Source: CAG-307 sp964524125
GTDB lineage: Bacteria > Bacillota_I > Bacilli_A > Acholeplasmatales > Anaeroplasmataceae
Assembly: GCA_964524125.1 (NCBI GenBank)
Contig: CAZGBY010000008.1
Coordinates: forward strand, 1-36,445
DNA length: 36,445 bases
Direction: 5' to 3'
Shown here: positions 25,460 to 33,815 of the stretch, piece after piece
How positions within the stretch are numbered: position 1 is the stretch's first letter
How the letters are laid out: each line of letters begins with the position of its first letter
The notes under the pieces: generated by a model
What the model was told of the DNA's origin: nothing
Database searches by the model: none
Seen by the model: only the letters and a program-made list of their open reading frames with translations
Position numbers and translations under genes: made by a program

Positions 25460-27622
25460 TTATTTGTCTTTTTTATTATTACGTTTTTCTGCATCAATTA
25501 ATGCATCTTTTCTTGATAAATCAATTTGTCCCTTATCATTAATCTTGATACATTTAACAATTATTGAATCACCTACAGATACAACTTGTTCACATTTTTC
25601 TACTCTTTCTTTTGAAAGTTTTGAAATATGACAAAGTCCTTCACAACCAGGCCATAATTCAACAAATGCGCCATAAGCTTCAATACGTTTAACTGTACCA
25701 GTATAAATTTGATTTAATTCAACTTCTTTAACTAAAGTTTCAATTTGTTTTAATGCCAAGTCAACATATTTAATTTCTTGATGCATTACATATACTCTAC
25801 CATCTTGTTCAATATCAATCTTAACACCATTATTATCTTCAATGATTTGGTTAATAACTTTACCACCAGATCCTATTACATCTTTAATCTTATCTGGATT
25901 AATACGAATCATCATAACCTTAGGAGCATACTTAGAAATTTCAGGACGAACTTCTTTAATAGTTTGTTCCATATGATCTAGAATTTCAAAACGACCTTTT
26001 TTAGCTTGAGCTAAAGCTTCAGCTAAAATATCATAAGTAATACCTCTAATTTTAATATCCATTTGAAGTGCAGTAATACCTTTTTTAGTACCAGCAACCT
26101 TAAAGTCCATATCTCCTAGATGATCTTCAAGACCTTGAATATCTGTTAAAATTGTATAATCATCATTATAAGTAATAAGTCCCATTGCAATACCAGCTAC
26201 AGGAGCCTTAATAGGTACACCAGCAGCCATTAATGACATAGTACCTGAACAAATAGATGCTTGTGAAGATGAACCATTAGATTCTAAAATTTCAGATACA
26301 ACACGAATTGTATATGGGAATTCATCTTCAGATGGAATTACATAAGAAAGTGCTCTTTCTGCAAGTGCACCATGACCAATTTCACGACGACCAGGAGCGC
26401 CATAACGACCTGTTTCACCTACTGAATATTGAGGGAAATTATAATGGAACATAAATCTCTTAGTATCTTCAACACCAAGACCATCAATAATTTGATTTTC
26501 ATTAAGCGCACCTAATGTAGTTACACCTAAAGATTGAGTTTGTCCACGAGTAAATAATGCTGAACCATGAGCACGAGGAAGAACATCAGTACGGCTTGAA
26601 AGTGGTCTTATTTCATCGTTTTTTCTTCCATCAGGACGAATCTTATCTACAGCAATTAGTCTTCTTACTTCTGTATATAAAATATTATCTAAAGTATGAG
26701 TAACTTGAGCTAAATATTCTTTTTTAGCATCAGTATCTTCAACAACAATATCTCCTAAATTCTTAGTAAATACTTTTTGTGAAAAATGTTCGATTGTATT
26801 TTCATTTACAGCATCAATAGCTTCATATCTTTGAAGTTTATCTTCAATTTGAATAGCCTTAACTAAATCAGCTTCTGCAAAGCTTCTAACTTGTTTATCA
26901 ATTTCTTCATCAGTTTGGAATAATAAAGGTTTAACTTTTTCTTTACCACAAGCAGCTTGAATTTCAAGTTGGAAATTACAAAGTTCAATAATTGCTTTAT
27001 GACCTACAATTAATGCTTTATGCATTTCATCTTCTGAAACTTCATCTGCACCAGCTTCAACCATATTAATAGCGTCTTTTGTACCAGCAACTGTTAAAGT
27101 AATTTTAGTACGTTCAAGTTGTTCAGGTGTAGGATTAATTACATATTCTCCATCAACTAAACCAACTTGTACACCAGCAATAGGCCCTTCAAATGGTACA
27201 TCTGATACCATAAGTGCAATAGATGAACCTAACATTGCGGCCATTTGTGTTGAACAATCTGGGTCAGAAGAAAGTACTGTATTAATTACTTGAACTTCAT
27301 CAGAAAACCCTTCTGCAAATAAAGGTCTAATAGGACGGTCAATTAAACGTGATGTTAATGTTTCATGTTCAGAAGCACGTCCTTCTCTTCTTAAAAAACC
27401 ACCAGGAATTTTACCTGCTGCATATAATTTTTCTTGGTATAAAACCATAAGTGGAAAGAAATCTTGAGTTGTTTGTGATGCTTTTGAGCACACAGCAGAA
27501 AGTACAACTGAATCTCCATATTTTACTAGACATGATCCGTTTGCTTGTTTAGCAACTTCTCCGATTTCGATTTTAAGAGGACGGCCTGCCCAATTAAATT
27601 CGAATGTTTTAACTTCGCTCAT
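25460..27622 (-). CDS. pnp: Polyribonucleotide nucleotidyltransferase (PNPase)
   Basis: 3'-5' phosphorolytic exoribonuclease of RNA turnover. The 720 residues have the full layout: two RNase PH-like cores (about 1-230 and 310-550) around an all-helical linker, then a KH domain (IKDVIGSGGKVINQI) and an S1 domain (GTVKRIEAYGAFVELW). The catalytic-core phosphate-binding segment (ASICSGTMSLM) and the FFPLMVLYQEK segment are intact. AAAGGAG precedes the ATG. It follows rpsO as in Bacillus and many other bacteria, but a strong terminator separates them, so a part of pnp transcription must come from read-through or from an internal promoter in the 113 bases between that terminator and the pnp start. 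Confidence 0.97.
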   Translation of the reverse strand: MSEVKTFEFNWAGRPLKIEIGEVAKQANGSCLVKYGDSVVLSAVCSKASQTTQDFFPLMVLYQEKLYAAGKIPGGFLRREGRASEHETLTSRLIDRPIRPLFAEGFSDEVQVINTVLSSDPDCSTQMAAMLGSSIALMVSDVPFEGPIAGVQVGLVDGEYVINPTPEQLERTKITLTVAGTKDAINMVEAGADEVSEDEMHKALIVGHKAIIELCNFQLEIQAACGKEKVKPLLFQTDEEIDKQVRSFAEADLVKAIQIEDKLQRYEAIDAVNENTIEHFSQKVFTKNLGDIVVEDTDAKKEYLAQVTHTLDNILYTEVRRLIAVDKIRPDGRKNDEIRPLSSRTDVLPRAHGSALFTRGQTQSLGVTTLGALNENQIIDGLGVEDTKRFMFHYNFPQYSVGETGRYGAPGRREIGHGALAERALSYVIPSEDEFPYTIRVVSEILESNGSSSQASICSGTMSLMAAGVPIKAPVAGIAMGLITYNDDYTILTDIQGLEDHLGDMDFKVAGTKKGITALQMDIKIRGITYDILAEALAQAKKGRFEILDHMEQTIKEVRPEISKYAPKVMMIRINPDKIKDVIGSGGKVINQIIEDNNGVKIDIEQDGRVYVMHQEIKYVDLALKQIETLVKEVELNQIYTGTVKRIEAYGAFVELWPGCEGLCHISKLSKERVEKCEQVVSVGDSIIVKCIKINDKGQIDLSRKDALIDAEKRNNKKDK

Positions 27623-27729
27623 TTTAAATCTCCTTTATAATATTAATTTTACCATTATCTTAATATCTTATTCAATCAATTTTAACATACTTTTTAACAA
27701 TAATAAAGTATTTAAAATAATAAACATAC

Positions 27730-27751
27730 GAAAAAAAGGACCGAAGTCCTT
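27730..27751 (-). terminator. Terminator of rpsO with UUCG loop
   Basis: On the minus strand AAGGAC-TTCG-GTCCTT is followed by TTTTTTT. The UUCG tetraloop closed by a C-G pair is exceptionally stable. It lies 14 bases after the rpsO stop. Confidence 0.92.
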
Positions 27752-27765
27752 ATTTTTTCATAAAA

Positions 27766-28035
27766 TTAGTGACGGAATCCTAACTTCTTAGCTACAACTT
27801 CATATTCAGCCGCATTAGTCTTCTTTAAATAATTAATTAAAGAACGTCTTTGACCAACTTTAATTAATAAAGAACGAGAACTGTGGAAATCATGAATATT
27901 GTTCTTTAAGTGAACGTTTAATTGTTCAATTTCCTTTGTTAAGATTGCGATTTGTACAGCAGTTGAACCAGTGTTCTTAGCAGAACCTCCGAATTCTTCT
28001 ACTAATTGTGCTTTTAATTCTTTTGATAAAGCCAT
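27766..28035 (-). CDS. rpsO: 30S ribosomal protein S15
   Basis: Primary 16S rRNA-binding protein of the small-subunit platform. From the ATG at 28035 the product is 89 residues, the standard S15 length, beginning MALSKELKAQLVEEFG and containing the conserved rRNA-binding segments TGSTAVQIA, HDFHSSRSL and KVGQRRSLINYL. An upstream in-frame ATG at 28104 would add 23 residues, but that stretch lies over a structured leader, and GGAGGAAAG sits seven bases before 28035, so the shorter form is right. Part of the truB-ribF-rpsO-pnp order. Confidence 0.97.
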   Translation of the reverse strand: MALSKELKAQLVEEFGGSAKNTGSTAVQIAILTKEIEQLNVHLKNNIHDFHSSRSLLIKVGQRRSLINYLKKTNAAEYEVVAKKLGFRH

Positions 28036-28120
28036 GTTTCTTTCCTCCATATAATTTAATATTTTGTCACGAATTTCTGATGCAAGCGCCGAGGATATCG
28101 ACAAACATTGAAATCGTCCT
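28036..28120 (-). promoter_or_regulatory. Structured rpsO leader, possible S15 autoregulatory element
   Basis: This 5' leader is less AT-rich than surrounding intergenic DNA. ACGATTTC (28117-28110, minus) can pair over eight positions with GAAATTCGT (28077-28069) with a single bulged U, bringing the leader into a closed domain that contains a smaller ATGT/GCAT helix. The ribosome site lies just downstream. S15 represses its own translation through leader RNAs of unrelated shapes in several phyla; assigning that role here is inference. Confidence 0.5.
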
Positions 28121-28125
28121 TTAGT

Positions 28126-28134
28126 ATTTTATCA
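28126..28134 (-). promoter_or_regulatory. Extended -10 promoter for rpsO
   Basis: Minus strand TGATAAAAT (TGn plus TAAAAT) lies just past the ribF stop region and about 90 bases before the rpsO start. It would place the transcript start near 28119, at the edge of the structured leader. Confidence 0.5.
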
Positions 28135-28141
28135 TAATTAA

Positions 28142-29029
28142 TTATAATTGCAAGTTTTTTCTAACAAAATCTTGATTTTTTTGAAGTTCTTTTATAAGTT
28201 CTTCTTTTGATGAGAATTTAACCTCATCTCTAATATATAAATAAAATTCGACTTCAATTTCTTTGTCATATATATTTTCGTTAAAATCTAAAATATTTGT
28301 TTCTACACAAATATTATCATTTAAATTAAATGTTGGGTTATGTCCTATATTAGTCATAGATAAATAAGTTTTTCCATTTACTATAGTTTTAGTTGCGTAT
28401 ACACCACATTTAGGTATGAAATAATCACAAGAAATATTAGCCGTAGGAAAACCTATAGTTCTTCCTTTTTGATTTCCTTTTTCAACAATTCCTTTTAATT
28501 TATAATTATAGCCAAGTAATTTATTTGCAAATTCAATTTTTCCATTCATTAAATAGTTTTTGATATTTTGAGTTTTACATAAAATATTATCTATTTTAAA
28601 ATCATCTACTATATATGTGTTAAAATTATCTTTTAAATCATCTTTACTTCCTTGTGCTTTATATCCAAAATGAAAATCATTTCCACAAACAATCCCTATA
28701 ATATTATTAATATGTAGAAATTTCATGAAATCTACATATGATATTTTAGAAATTTCTTCATTAAAATATATAAATACCAAATTATCAATTTTATTATTCA
28801 GTAAATTAATTTTATCTTTATCTGTAAGTAAAGTATTATAATCTTTATCAATTAAAGCTTTAATAGGATGTGGTGTAAATGTAATTAAAGTTCTTTCTTC
28901 ATAAAGTTCATTTAGCTTATCAATTAGTTTTTGATGACCCAAATGAAGACAGTCAAAATTTCCTATACAAGCATTAGATTTTTTATTTAAATATACTTTA
29001 CTTAAATCATCTACATATATAATATTCAT
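28142..29029 (-). CDS. ribF: Bifunctional riboflavin kinase / FMN adenylyltransferase
   Basis: Makes FMN from riboflavin and FAD from FMN. 295 residues: N-terminal nucleotidyltransferase with IGNFDCLHLGH (23-32) and FTPHP, then C-terminal flavokinase with the GRTIGFPTAN motif near residue 190. The adenylyltransferase motif normally reads GxFDGxHxGH; here Cys27 replaces the Gly. The start follows truB by two bases with GGTGAT as ribosome site, so translation is coupled. Position between truB and rpsO is as in Bacillus subtilis (ribC). Confidence 0.93.
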   Translation of the reverse strand: MNIIYVDDLSKVYLNKKSNACIGNFDCLHLGHQKLIDKLNELYEERTLITFTPHPIKALIDKDYNTLLTDKDKINLLNNKIDNLVFIYFNEEISKISYVDFMKFLHINNIIGIVCGNDFHFGYKAQGSKDDLKDNFNTYIVDDFKIDNILCKTQNIKNYLMNGKIEFANKLLGYNYKLKGIVEKGNQKGRTIGFPTANISCDYFIPKCGVYATKTIVNGKTYLSMTNIGHNPTFNLNDNICVETNILDFNENIYDKEIEVEFYLYIRDEVKFSSKEELIKELQKNQDFVRKNLQL

Positions 29030-29031
29030 AT

Positions 29032-29898
29032 TTAATCACCAAAATATTGAACTTTCTTATATTTATTATTACCAACAGGTTCATAAATTGCAATTAATTT
29101 ATTATTATAATAAACTGTAAATGGTGACTTACAAGTCATTTGACGTTCATCAAGCATAACTCCATTTTTAATTAATTTAACTAAATATTCTTTAGCATCA
29201 AATCTAGGATAAGATGAAAATACATCTTCTACTTTAATTAAATTAGTTTCTTTTACATCTTCAATTTTTATTGAATCTTCTAATTTAAAATCACCAGTTT
29301 GAATTCTAACTAAATCAGACATAATAGCTATTGTATTAAGTTTTTGCGCTAAATCTCTTACTAAAGATCTAACATAAAAGCCACGAGAAACCTTCATATG
29401 TAATTTTAAAGTCAAATATCCATCTTCATAATAAAGGTCTGATATAGAATATAATTCATAAATTTTAACTTTTCTAGGTTTAATTTCTACTTCTTTATTT
29501 TCTCTTGCATATTCATATAATTTCTTACCATTAACTTTTATAGCACTATAAATAGGTGGTATTTGTTCTTCTTGTTTTAATAATTCTTTAAGTGCATTAT
29601 TTACATCATCCATATTAAAATATGGGACATCTTCTTCTTGAACAATTTTACCATCAGGGTCTAAAGAATCAGTTAATATACCAAAATGAATTGTAGGTTC
29701 ATATACTTTTATATGATCTTCAAGAAGTGGTAATAATTTAGTAGCCTTACCAAGAGCTAGTTGCATTACACCTGTTGCGTTAGGATCTAAAGTACCCGTA
29801 TGACCAACTTTAGGTTCTTCAAATTTATGTTTTATTTTATTACATACATCAAATGATGTATAACCTTTTTCTTTATAAATATTTAAAAATCCATCCAT
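29032..29898 (-). CDS. truB: tRNA pseudouridine(55) synthase
   Basis: Forms pseudouridine 55 in the T-loop of tRNAs. 288 residues; the catalytic motif is GHTGTLDPNATG with nucleophile Asp38, followed by GKATKL. YSAIKVNGKKLYEYAR and the SRGFYVRSLVRDL segment are further family signatures. A C-terminal PUA-like tail is present. TTAGGTGA before the ATG overlaps the stop codon of the broken LtaS-family gene upstream, so translation or transcription originally passed from that gene into truB. Confidence 0.95.
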   Translation of the reverse strand: MDGFLNIYKEKGYTSFDVCNKIKHKFEEPKVGHTGTLDPNATGVMQLALGKATKLLPLLEDHIKVYEPTIHFGILTDSLDPDGKIVQEEDVPYFNMDDVNNALKELLKQEEQIPPIYSAIKVNGKKLYEYARENKEVEIKPRKVKIYELYSISDLYYEDGYLTLKLHMKVSRGFYVRSLVRDLAQKLNTIAIMSDLVRIQTGDFKLEDSIKIEDVKETNLIKVEDVFSSYPRFDAKEYLVKLIKNGVMLDERQMTCKSPFTVYYNNKLIAIYEPVGNNKYKKVQYFGD

Positions 29899-29906
29899 AA
29901 GTTCAC

Positions 29907-31868
29907 CTAAATAAATCCACCATTTTTGTATTTGGTATCGAAATCATATATTTTTTTAATTACACGTTGTAAATATTCCAAATAAATATCAGTTTGATTT
30001 TGGTCTAATAAGTTATATTCAATACTTTCATAGGATGATGATATAATTTTATCAGTCATATAAAATCCTAATTCATGAGAATAGAAAATATTATCATAAT
30101 TACTGTTAGTTTTAAAAATAGAAGTTCCTAAATAATTATTTTCATCATAATCAATTCCTAATATATCAAGTAAAGTAGGGACTATTATATAAGGGCTTAC
30201 AAAGTAATCATAACTTGTTTTTAGATATTTACTTTCATAATAAGCATGTAAATTAGGATTAGATAATACCATAATGGTCTGATATTTATTAGGATAATAT
30301 ACTTCATCAGATTTATAAACATAATTACCTATAGCATCTTTACCATTGCTTTTATAATAAGCATCATGATCACCATAAACCATAAAAATAGTATTATCAT
30401 ATTTTCCAATTTCTTTTAAATATGAAATAATTTTACCAAGTGCACTATCAAAATCCATCATAGCACATGTTAAATACTCTATTTGAAGCCTTATTTATTC
30501 TTCCTCATTTTTACATATATTTTCCCAAATGCCATCATTTTGTGCTTCATACAATTTTTTATAATAACCTAAATCTTGAAATTTTTTATAATTAATTCCA
30601 CCTCTTGAATATGGTCCATGAGTTGAAAATGTAGTAAAATAAGTATAAAAAGGTTTATCTGTATTTGGTATCATTTTATCATATACCAAATCAACAAATT
30701 CAGAATCTAAAGCATAAGATCCATTCCATTTTTTATTATATTCAATAACTTCTGGATTAACTTCATCCGCAAAATAACTTCTTTGAAATTCTAAATTTTC
30801 CATCTCTTTATCTCTATTATAGAAAGTTTGTGTATTATCGTGAAAATACTGTGTATAGTAACCCTTTTCATTAAGTAAAGAAACTATTGAATATTTATTT
30901 TTCAAAGTTCCTTTTTGTACCAAACTCATGTCAGCACCACTACCAGTAATTCCAATAAATTCAGATACATTTGTTTTATTTTTAGAATAACAATTAGTAA
31001 AATTAATTCCATCATTAATCAAACTATATAAATTTGGGGTTAAATATTCATCAAGTAAAAAATAAGCTCCAGTTTCTATTATAATAGTAATGACATTATA
31101 ATTTTCCAAATTATATTCATTATCATTAACAATAGGTTCTTCAGTAATATTATCTGATATATTTGGATAAGGTGGTTCATCATCTTTTTTTAAACTAGAT
31201 AAATCATTATGAGATAATTCACCAAAAAAATATGAAAACAATCCAAATGATTTTAAGGAATCTTTTTTACTAGTATTTGATTTAAATGAAATTATTTCTA
31301 AACCAGTCATATCATCGTAAAGATTATAATTTGAATATTTCTTTTCAACTGTAGAAATAGAGACCAAATTAAAAAACAAGCCAAGTATAATAAGAAAAAC
31401 ACTTATAATTTGAGGAATATAATATAAAGAACATTCACTTGAGTTATTCTTAATATTTACAAATTTATATATGATAAAATATGTACAAAATATTATAATA
31501 TAATATAACAAATATATTCCAATTAAAGACCATGGAATATAAGATGAACCAGCGACTTCAAAGGCTGTAAAAATCATTGAAAAATATTTAACTGAAAATA
31601 TATCATTGCTTGAAATATGCATAAGAATATTTGCAAATATTAATAACGAATATATGAAAGTAAATACACAAGAATATATAAAAGAATATAAGTTAGATTT
31701 AAAAATAAATACAAATGAAATTACAAATAAATAAAAAGTAATTTGTAAAATTGGAATATTATAATAAAATTGACCATATATTTTTTCACAAAGTAAAATA
31801 TCAAAAGAGAATATACTTAATAATAAAGCAACTGAAAATATACATTTTTTTATAAATGAATTATACAA
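29907..31868 (-). pseudogene. LtaS-family sulfatase-type phosphoglycerol transferase, interrupted by a stop
   Basis: Homologue of lipoteichoic acid synthases: membrane enzymes that polymerise glycerol-phosphate outside the cell. Five N-terminal hydrophobic segments lie in residues 1-170; the extracellular domain has metal-site Glu265 (IIIETGAYF), presumed Thr nucleophile 299 (NKTNVSEF), His417 (FSTHGPY) and the downstream metal motif YGDHD. The reading frame is closed by TAA at 30497-30495 and continues in the same frame, with homology resuming at once (EYLTCAMMDFDSALG, then KYDNTIFMVYGDHD). So one nonsense codon, not a frameshift, splits it; GDHD is lost from the first product. I place the start at TTG 31868, because AAAGGAGG sits seven bases before it; the in-frame ATG at 31886 overlaps that ribosome site. 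The second part lacks a ribosome site. A sequencing error or stop read-through is possible. Confidence 0.8.
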
Positions 31869-31923
31869 ATTAATTCCTCCTTTCATATTTGTTCTAATTA
31901 TACATCAAATCACTAAAAATATA

Positions 31924-31952
31924 AAGTAAAAATCTCCCATAAAGAGAGATTT
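31924..31952 (-). terminator. Terminator after the 76-residue hypothetical gene
   Basis: Minus strand AAATCTC (31952-31946) pairs with GAGATTT (31936-31930) and runs into TTTACTTT. It lies about 25 bases past the stop codon and upstream of the LtaS-family gene. Confidence 0.7.
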
Positions 31953-31976
31953 AAAACAATTTTTAAACATATTTAA

Positions 31977-32207
31977 TTAATTAAAATAATTTCCGATAGA
32001 ATAGCCACTAACTTTTTTTCTAACTTCAAGGGTTACACTTCCATTAGAATTTTTAATTTCATTTAGAATTTGAATATTTGTACCAATATTATTTTTATAT
32101 TGTTCTAATTCATAAGATACTTTTTTAATCGCATCTTCTTTAGGTACATTCGGATCTAAAATGAAATTTAAAGTTTGATATAAGCAAGCTGATTGTACTC
32201 TTTTCAT
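31977..32207 (-). CDS. Small conserved hypothetical protein
   Basis: 76 residues with no signal peptide or membrane segment, charged and probably alpha/beta: MKRVQSACLYQTLNF, a helical DAIKKVSYELEQYK and a beta-rich end. The KRV.SACL.QT..F start and the YK..G...I.......GS..LEVRKK pattern resemble a small uncharacterised family I know from Clostridia, function unknown. AAAGGAGG precedes the ATG at good spacing, which supports real translation. It lies 87 bases downstream of the MATE gene on the same strand and has its own terminator. Confidence 0.75.
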   Translation of the reverse strand: MKRVQSACLYQTLNFILDPNVPKEDAIKKVSYELEQYKNNIGTNIQILNEIKNSNGSVTLEVRKKVSGYSIGNYFN

Positions 32208-32294
32208 TATATGCCTCCTTTACTAGAAAGAATGCAGTTAATATATGAAAATCATATGATTGAACTTGATTTTTCTATTTTAATTTTAACATTT

Positions 32295-33686
32295 TTAGTT
32301 TATTTTTTCTAATTCTTTTTTTAAAATTTTTTCTTTGTAGACTAATTTTAATATTACTACTGAAATTATAGACGTAAGTACTTCAGCAATTGGAAATGCA
32401 AACCAAACTAAATGAAGTGCATTACTAGATAGACAGAATAATATTGCAAGAGGAAATACAAATATAATTAATCTCAAAAGTGCAGTTACAAGTGGTAAAG
32501 TTGAATACCTAAATGCTTGAAGTACACCTTGAATCGCGACTGAAATTCCCATAAAAATGTATCCTATAGCACCTATTCTTATTGCATATTGACAAGTTTT
32601 AATTAATTCTTCTGAGGTTTGACCAGATAGTGAAAATAAATAAGCTAAAGGATAAGCTAAAGCTTCAAATAATATTGTTATAATTGCCGTTACAATTAAA
32701 GAATCTATAATACCATATTTAATACAATCTTTAGATCTTTTAATATTATTCATACCATAATTATAAGATAATATAGTTATTATAGTATTAGAAAGTCCGA
32801 AACAAGAAAACAAAGCTACTTGTTGAATTTTATAATATATACCAAATGAACCTACAAGTGTATCTGAATCATAGCTAGATGATGAAAGTATTTTATTCAT
32901 ACCTGCCATCATTACTGCAAGTAAACATTGCATAATTGCGGCCGAAAGACCTATTTTATAAACACCTTTTATAATATTCTTATCTGGTTTAATATCAGAT
33001 ATTTTTTCACTAATTTCTTTATTTTTAAGATAATGAAATACCATTGCGATTACTAAAGATGTGATTTGACCTATAATAGTTGCGTATGCTGCACCTTTTA
33101 CTGACATATTACAAGGGAATATAAAAACATAATCTAATATAATATTTACAGCTGCACCTGATATTTGTGCTATAGTTGAATACATTGTTTTACCGGTTGC
33201 TTGTAAGAATCTTTCATATATTGCAAAACCTATTGAACCTATAGATAAACATGAACATATTTTTAAATAAGAACTTGCCATTTCTTTTATTTCAGTATCA
33301 TTAGTAAATAATGAAATAAACCACTCTGAACAAAATAAACCAAATAGTAGAAATATTAAATATATTACTATTAATAAGAAAATACCATTACCAGCTATTT
33401 TATTAACTGATTTTTTATCATTTTCTCCAAGTTTTTTACTTAATAAAGCATTAATTCCTACTCCAGTACCAACACCGATACCTATAATTAATATTTGAAT
33501 AGGAAATGCATAAGTTAAAGCTTGATTAGCTATTTCTCCTTTAGGACCCATATTAGCTACAAAAATACTATCTACTACATTATATAAAGCTTGTAAAATC
33601 ATTGAAAATATCATTGGAAGTCCCATATTCCACAATAATCTTTTAATAGGTAAAATACCCATTTTATTTTCATTTATATTTTCCAT
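32295..33686 (-). CDS. MATE family efflux transporter
   Basis: 463 residues with about twelve membrane helices in two similar halves, the standard MATE size. The N-terminal signature LLWNMGLPMIFSMILQALYN and the segment VDSIFVANMG are typical of the NorM/DinF-like Bacillota group; IGVGTGVGINALLSKKLGE follows. It would export drugs or cationic metabolites in exchange for Na+ or H+. GAAGGT precedes the ATG. A leader with two hairpins separates it from preA upstream on the same strand. Substrate unknown. Confidence 0.92.
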   Translation of the reverse strand: MENINENKMGILPIKRLLWNMGLPMIFSMILQALYNVVDSIFVANMGPKGEIANQALTYAFPIQILIIGIGVGTGVGINALLSKKLGENDKKSVNKIAGNGIFLLIVIYLIFLLFGLFCSEWFISLFTNDTEIKEMASSYLKICSCLSIGSIGFAIYERFLQATGKTMYSTIAQISGAAVNIILDYVFIFPCNMSVKGAAYATIIGQITSLVIAMVFHYLKNKEISEKISDIKPDKNIIKGVYKIGLSAAIMQCLLAVMMAGMNKILSSSSYDSDTLVGSFGIYYKIQQVALFSCFGLSNTIITILSYNYGMNNIKRSKDCIKYGIIDSLIVTAIITILFEALAYPLAYLFSLSGQTSEELIKTCQYAIRIGAIGYIFMGISVAIQGVLQAFRYSTLPLVTALLRLIIFVFPLAILFCLSSNALHLVWFAFPIAEVLTSIISVVILKLVYKEKILKKELEKIN

Positions 33687-33712
33687 ATATTATATACCTT
33701 CTTTCTTTAAGC

Positions 33713-33753
33713 AACAAAAAAATGTGTAAACCCAAAACTGGATTTACACATTT
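33713..33753 (-). terminator. Strong intrinsic terminator in the preA-MATE gap
   Basis: On the minus strand AAATGTGTAAA plus TCCA pairs with TGGG plus TTTACACATTT: a 15-bp stem with one G-U pair and loop GTTT, followed by TTTTTTTG. It either ends preTA transcripts or, if the -10 box at 33783-33778 is real, is an attenuator in the MATE leader. Confidence 0.85.
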
Positions 33754-33770
33754 ACCGTTACACGTTTTAC

Positions 33771-33813
33771 AAAAGACATTATAACATTTTAAAAAATTAA
33801 ATGTAAGTCTTTT
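33771..33813 (-). promoter_or_regulatory. Hairpin and candidate MATE promoter after preA
   Basis: AAAAGAC (minus, 33813-33807) pairs with GTCTTTT (33777-33771), and inside it ACATTT pairs with AAATGT. The same stretch holds a perfect TATAAT (33783-33778) with CTTACA 18 bases upstream. It can be read as the first preTA terminator or as a promoter for the MATE gene, possibly both. Confidence 0.45.
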
Positions 33814-33815
33814 TT

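Noticed and set aside
28081..28091. cre-like TGCAAGCGCC near rpsO
   Set aside because: Only the left half fits the cre consensus; the right half lacks the matching arm and the site lies inside the leader structure.
29907..30461. Separate gene starting at ATG 30461
   Set aside because: It continues the LtaS-family frame after the TAA, lacks a ribosome site and lacks the membrane and nucleophile parts, so it is treated as the distal piece of a broken gene.
29907..31868. Alternative genetic code or stop reassignment explaining the LtaS interruption
   Set aside because: TAA ends nearly every other gene in the window, so reassigning it is not tenable. All stops checked here are TAA or TAG, and nothing needs TGA as Trp.
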